A stretch of 64,000 nt of DNA from Prinsepia uniflora (Eukaryota > Streptophyta > Magnoliopsida > Rosales > Rosaceae), in contig CM064867.1 in the NCBI GenBank assembly GCA_032719365.1, forward strand, positions 64,602,136-64,666,135, given 5' to 3'. Position numbers and translations under genes: made by a program. Below, piece after piece: positions 63,295 to 64,000 of this stretch (positions within the stretch are counted from its first letter, which is position 1; every line of letters starts with the position of its first letter). The notes below the pieces were generated by a model that saw only the letters and a program-made list of their open reading frames with translations, did no database searches and was not told where the DNA came from.

Positions 63295-64000
63295 TTTCAA
63301 ATATGGGGATTTCCAGGTTTAACTGAATTCTAGGCATGAAGTTTTAACTAACGTTTAATTCTCGGAAAATTATGGGAAATTAGTATGCTGTTATTTGAGC
63401 CCTTAGTGACACTAAAGAATGTTTTCGGACAGGATTCGAGGTTTCTGGAAAATGTCAGAAATTACGGAAATGCGTGCAGCGCGAAAGCGAGCGTTATGGA
63501 CGATGTGTGAGTGGACTTTGCTTTCAAAATTTAATGCATGCATAAATGTTCCTATGATTTCTACGATTATGATTATGACTTGTGATAATTACGATTTTCG
63601 TATTTATACGTATTTTGATATGCAATACGTAACTACACGTATTTCGAGACTATGGTTTCTCTTATGCTTTGATGATGGTTTGATGAACGATTTTACATGA
63701 TTTGTGAGTATGATGTTTTGATTATGATTGTGAGCATGACCTACGGTTTTGACATGGATTTCGAGATTTTTACGGTTTTGCGCGTTTTACGAGATTTCGA
63801 GTATATTGTGATATGATCATGGTTTTGTTATTTTGACCTTGGGATTTGAAATATGATGTGATTTCAAAGATTTAAATGGATTTTGAAAATTTTGATTTCG
63901 GGCTTGATGCCCAGAGCATAAAAGTAACTTTGATGAATGAGATTCGGTTTTCAGAAAACGTGGAAGTGGATTTCCGGGTTTGAGTTCGGGATGAGGTTTC
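63295..64000 (+). mobile_element. Truncated chromovirus-like LTR at window edge
   Basis: From about 63315 it follows the middle of solo LTR E: 'tgttttcggacaggattcg', 'cgttatggacgatgtgtgag' with GTGAGTGGAC at 63507, then 'aatgcatgcataaatg' and 'tttcgggcttgatgcccaga'. The 5' end is missing and the 3' end lies beyond the window. Confidence 0.65.

Overview
This is a stretch of a flowering-plant nuclear genome, most likely a eudicot, made almost entirely of nested LTR retrotransposons. The evidence is plant-type Ty3/gypsy lineages (Tat, Athila, chromovirus), Cassandra TRIM elements carrying a 5S rRNA-like domain, primer-binding sites for plant tRNA-Asp and initiator tRNA-Met, and one recognisable host gene of plant mitochondrial complex I. 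The species cannot be named from the sequence alone.

Layout. (1) 1-13134 is the left LTR of an old chromovirus-like element (A), split by a 12.4 kb Tat-lineage element (B, minus strand, 387-12788, target duplication CACGT). B has decayed gag-PR-RT-RNH-aRNH-IN, an antisense spliced extra gene (about 1513-4500, plus strand) and a 117-bp tandem array. A 113-bp Cassandra remnant sits in that array. (2) 13135-17780 is a deleted interior of A, a 3.2 kb solo LTR (C, TSD TGTGG) and a chromoviral RT fragment. (3) 17776-24516 is a degraded LTR (D) holding a Cassandra (TSD GATAG), whose 3' LTR is split by a 3.4 kb solo LTR (E, TSD TCGGA). (4) 24517-27120 is another LTR remnant (H) holding an Athila-type solo LTR (F). 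(5) 27121-33965 is the low-repeat island: a possible orphan first exon, a second Cassandra, the NDUFB8-type complex I gene at 29086-29463, and AT-rich intergenic DNA with microsatellites. (6) 33966-38785 is a non-coding minus-strand LTR element (J). (7) 38941-62178 is a three-level nest: a solo LTR (L) holding a gag-only chromovirus (K, 41287-61760, TSD CTGTA), whose gag is interrupted by a 12.6 kb Athila-type element (G, minus, 45190-57800, TSD GTGGT). (8) 62179-64000 holds a MULE transposase remnant and another truncated chromoviral LTR.

How the parts relate. No retroelement here looks autonomous now. G is best preserved: it has a long RT-RNaseH-integrase frame with an intact DDE triad, but altered RT and RNase H catalytic residues, a frameshift and nonsense codons. 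The chromovirus-like LTRs (A, C, D, E, H, K, L and the right edge) are diverged members of one superfamily. They share termini and several internal conserved blocks, described in the findings. The only confidently functional host gene is NDUFB8. Boundaries given with target-site duplications were read directly; the other ends are approximate.
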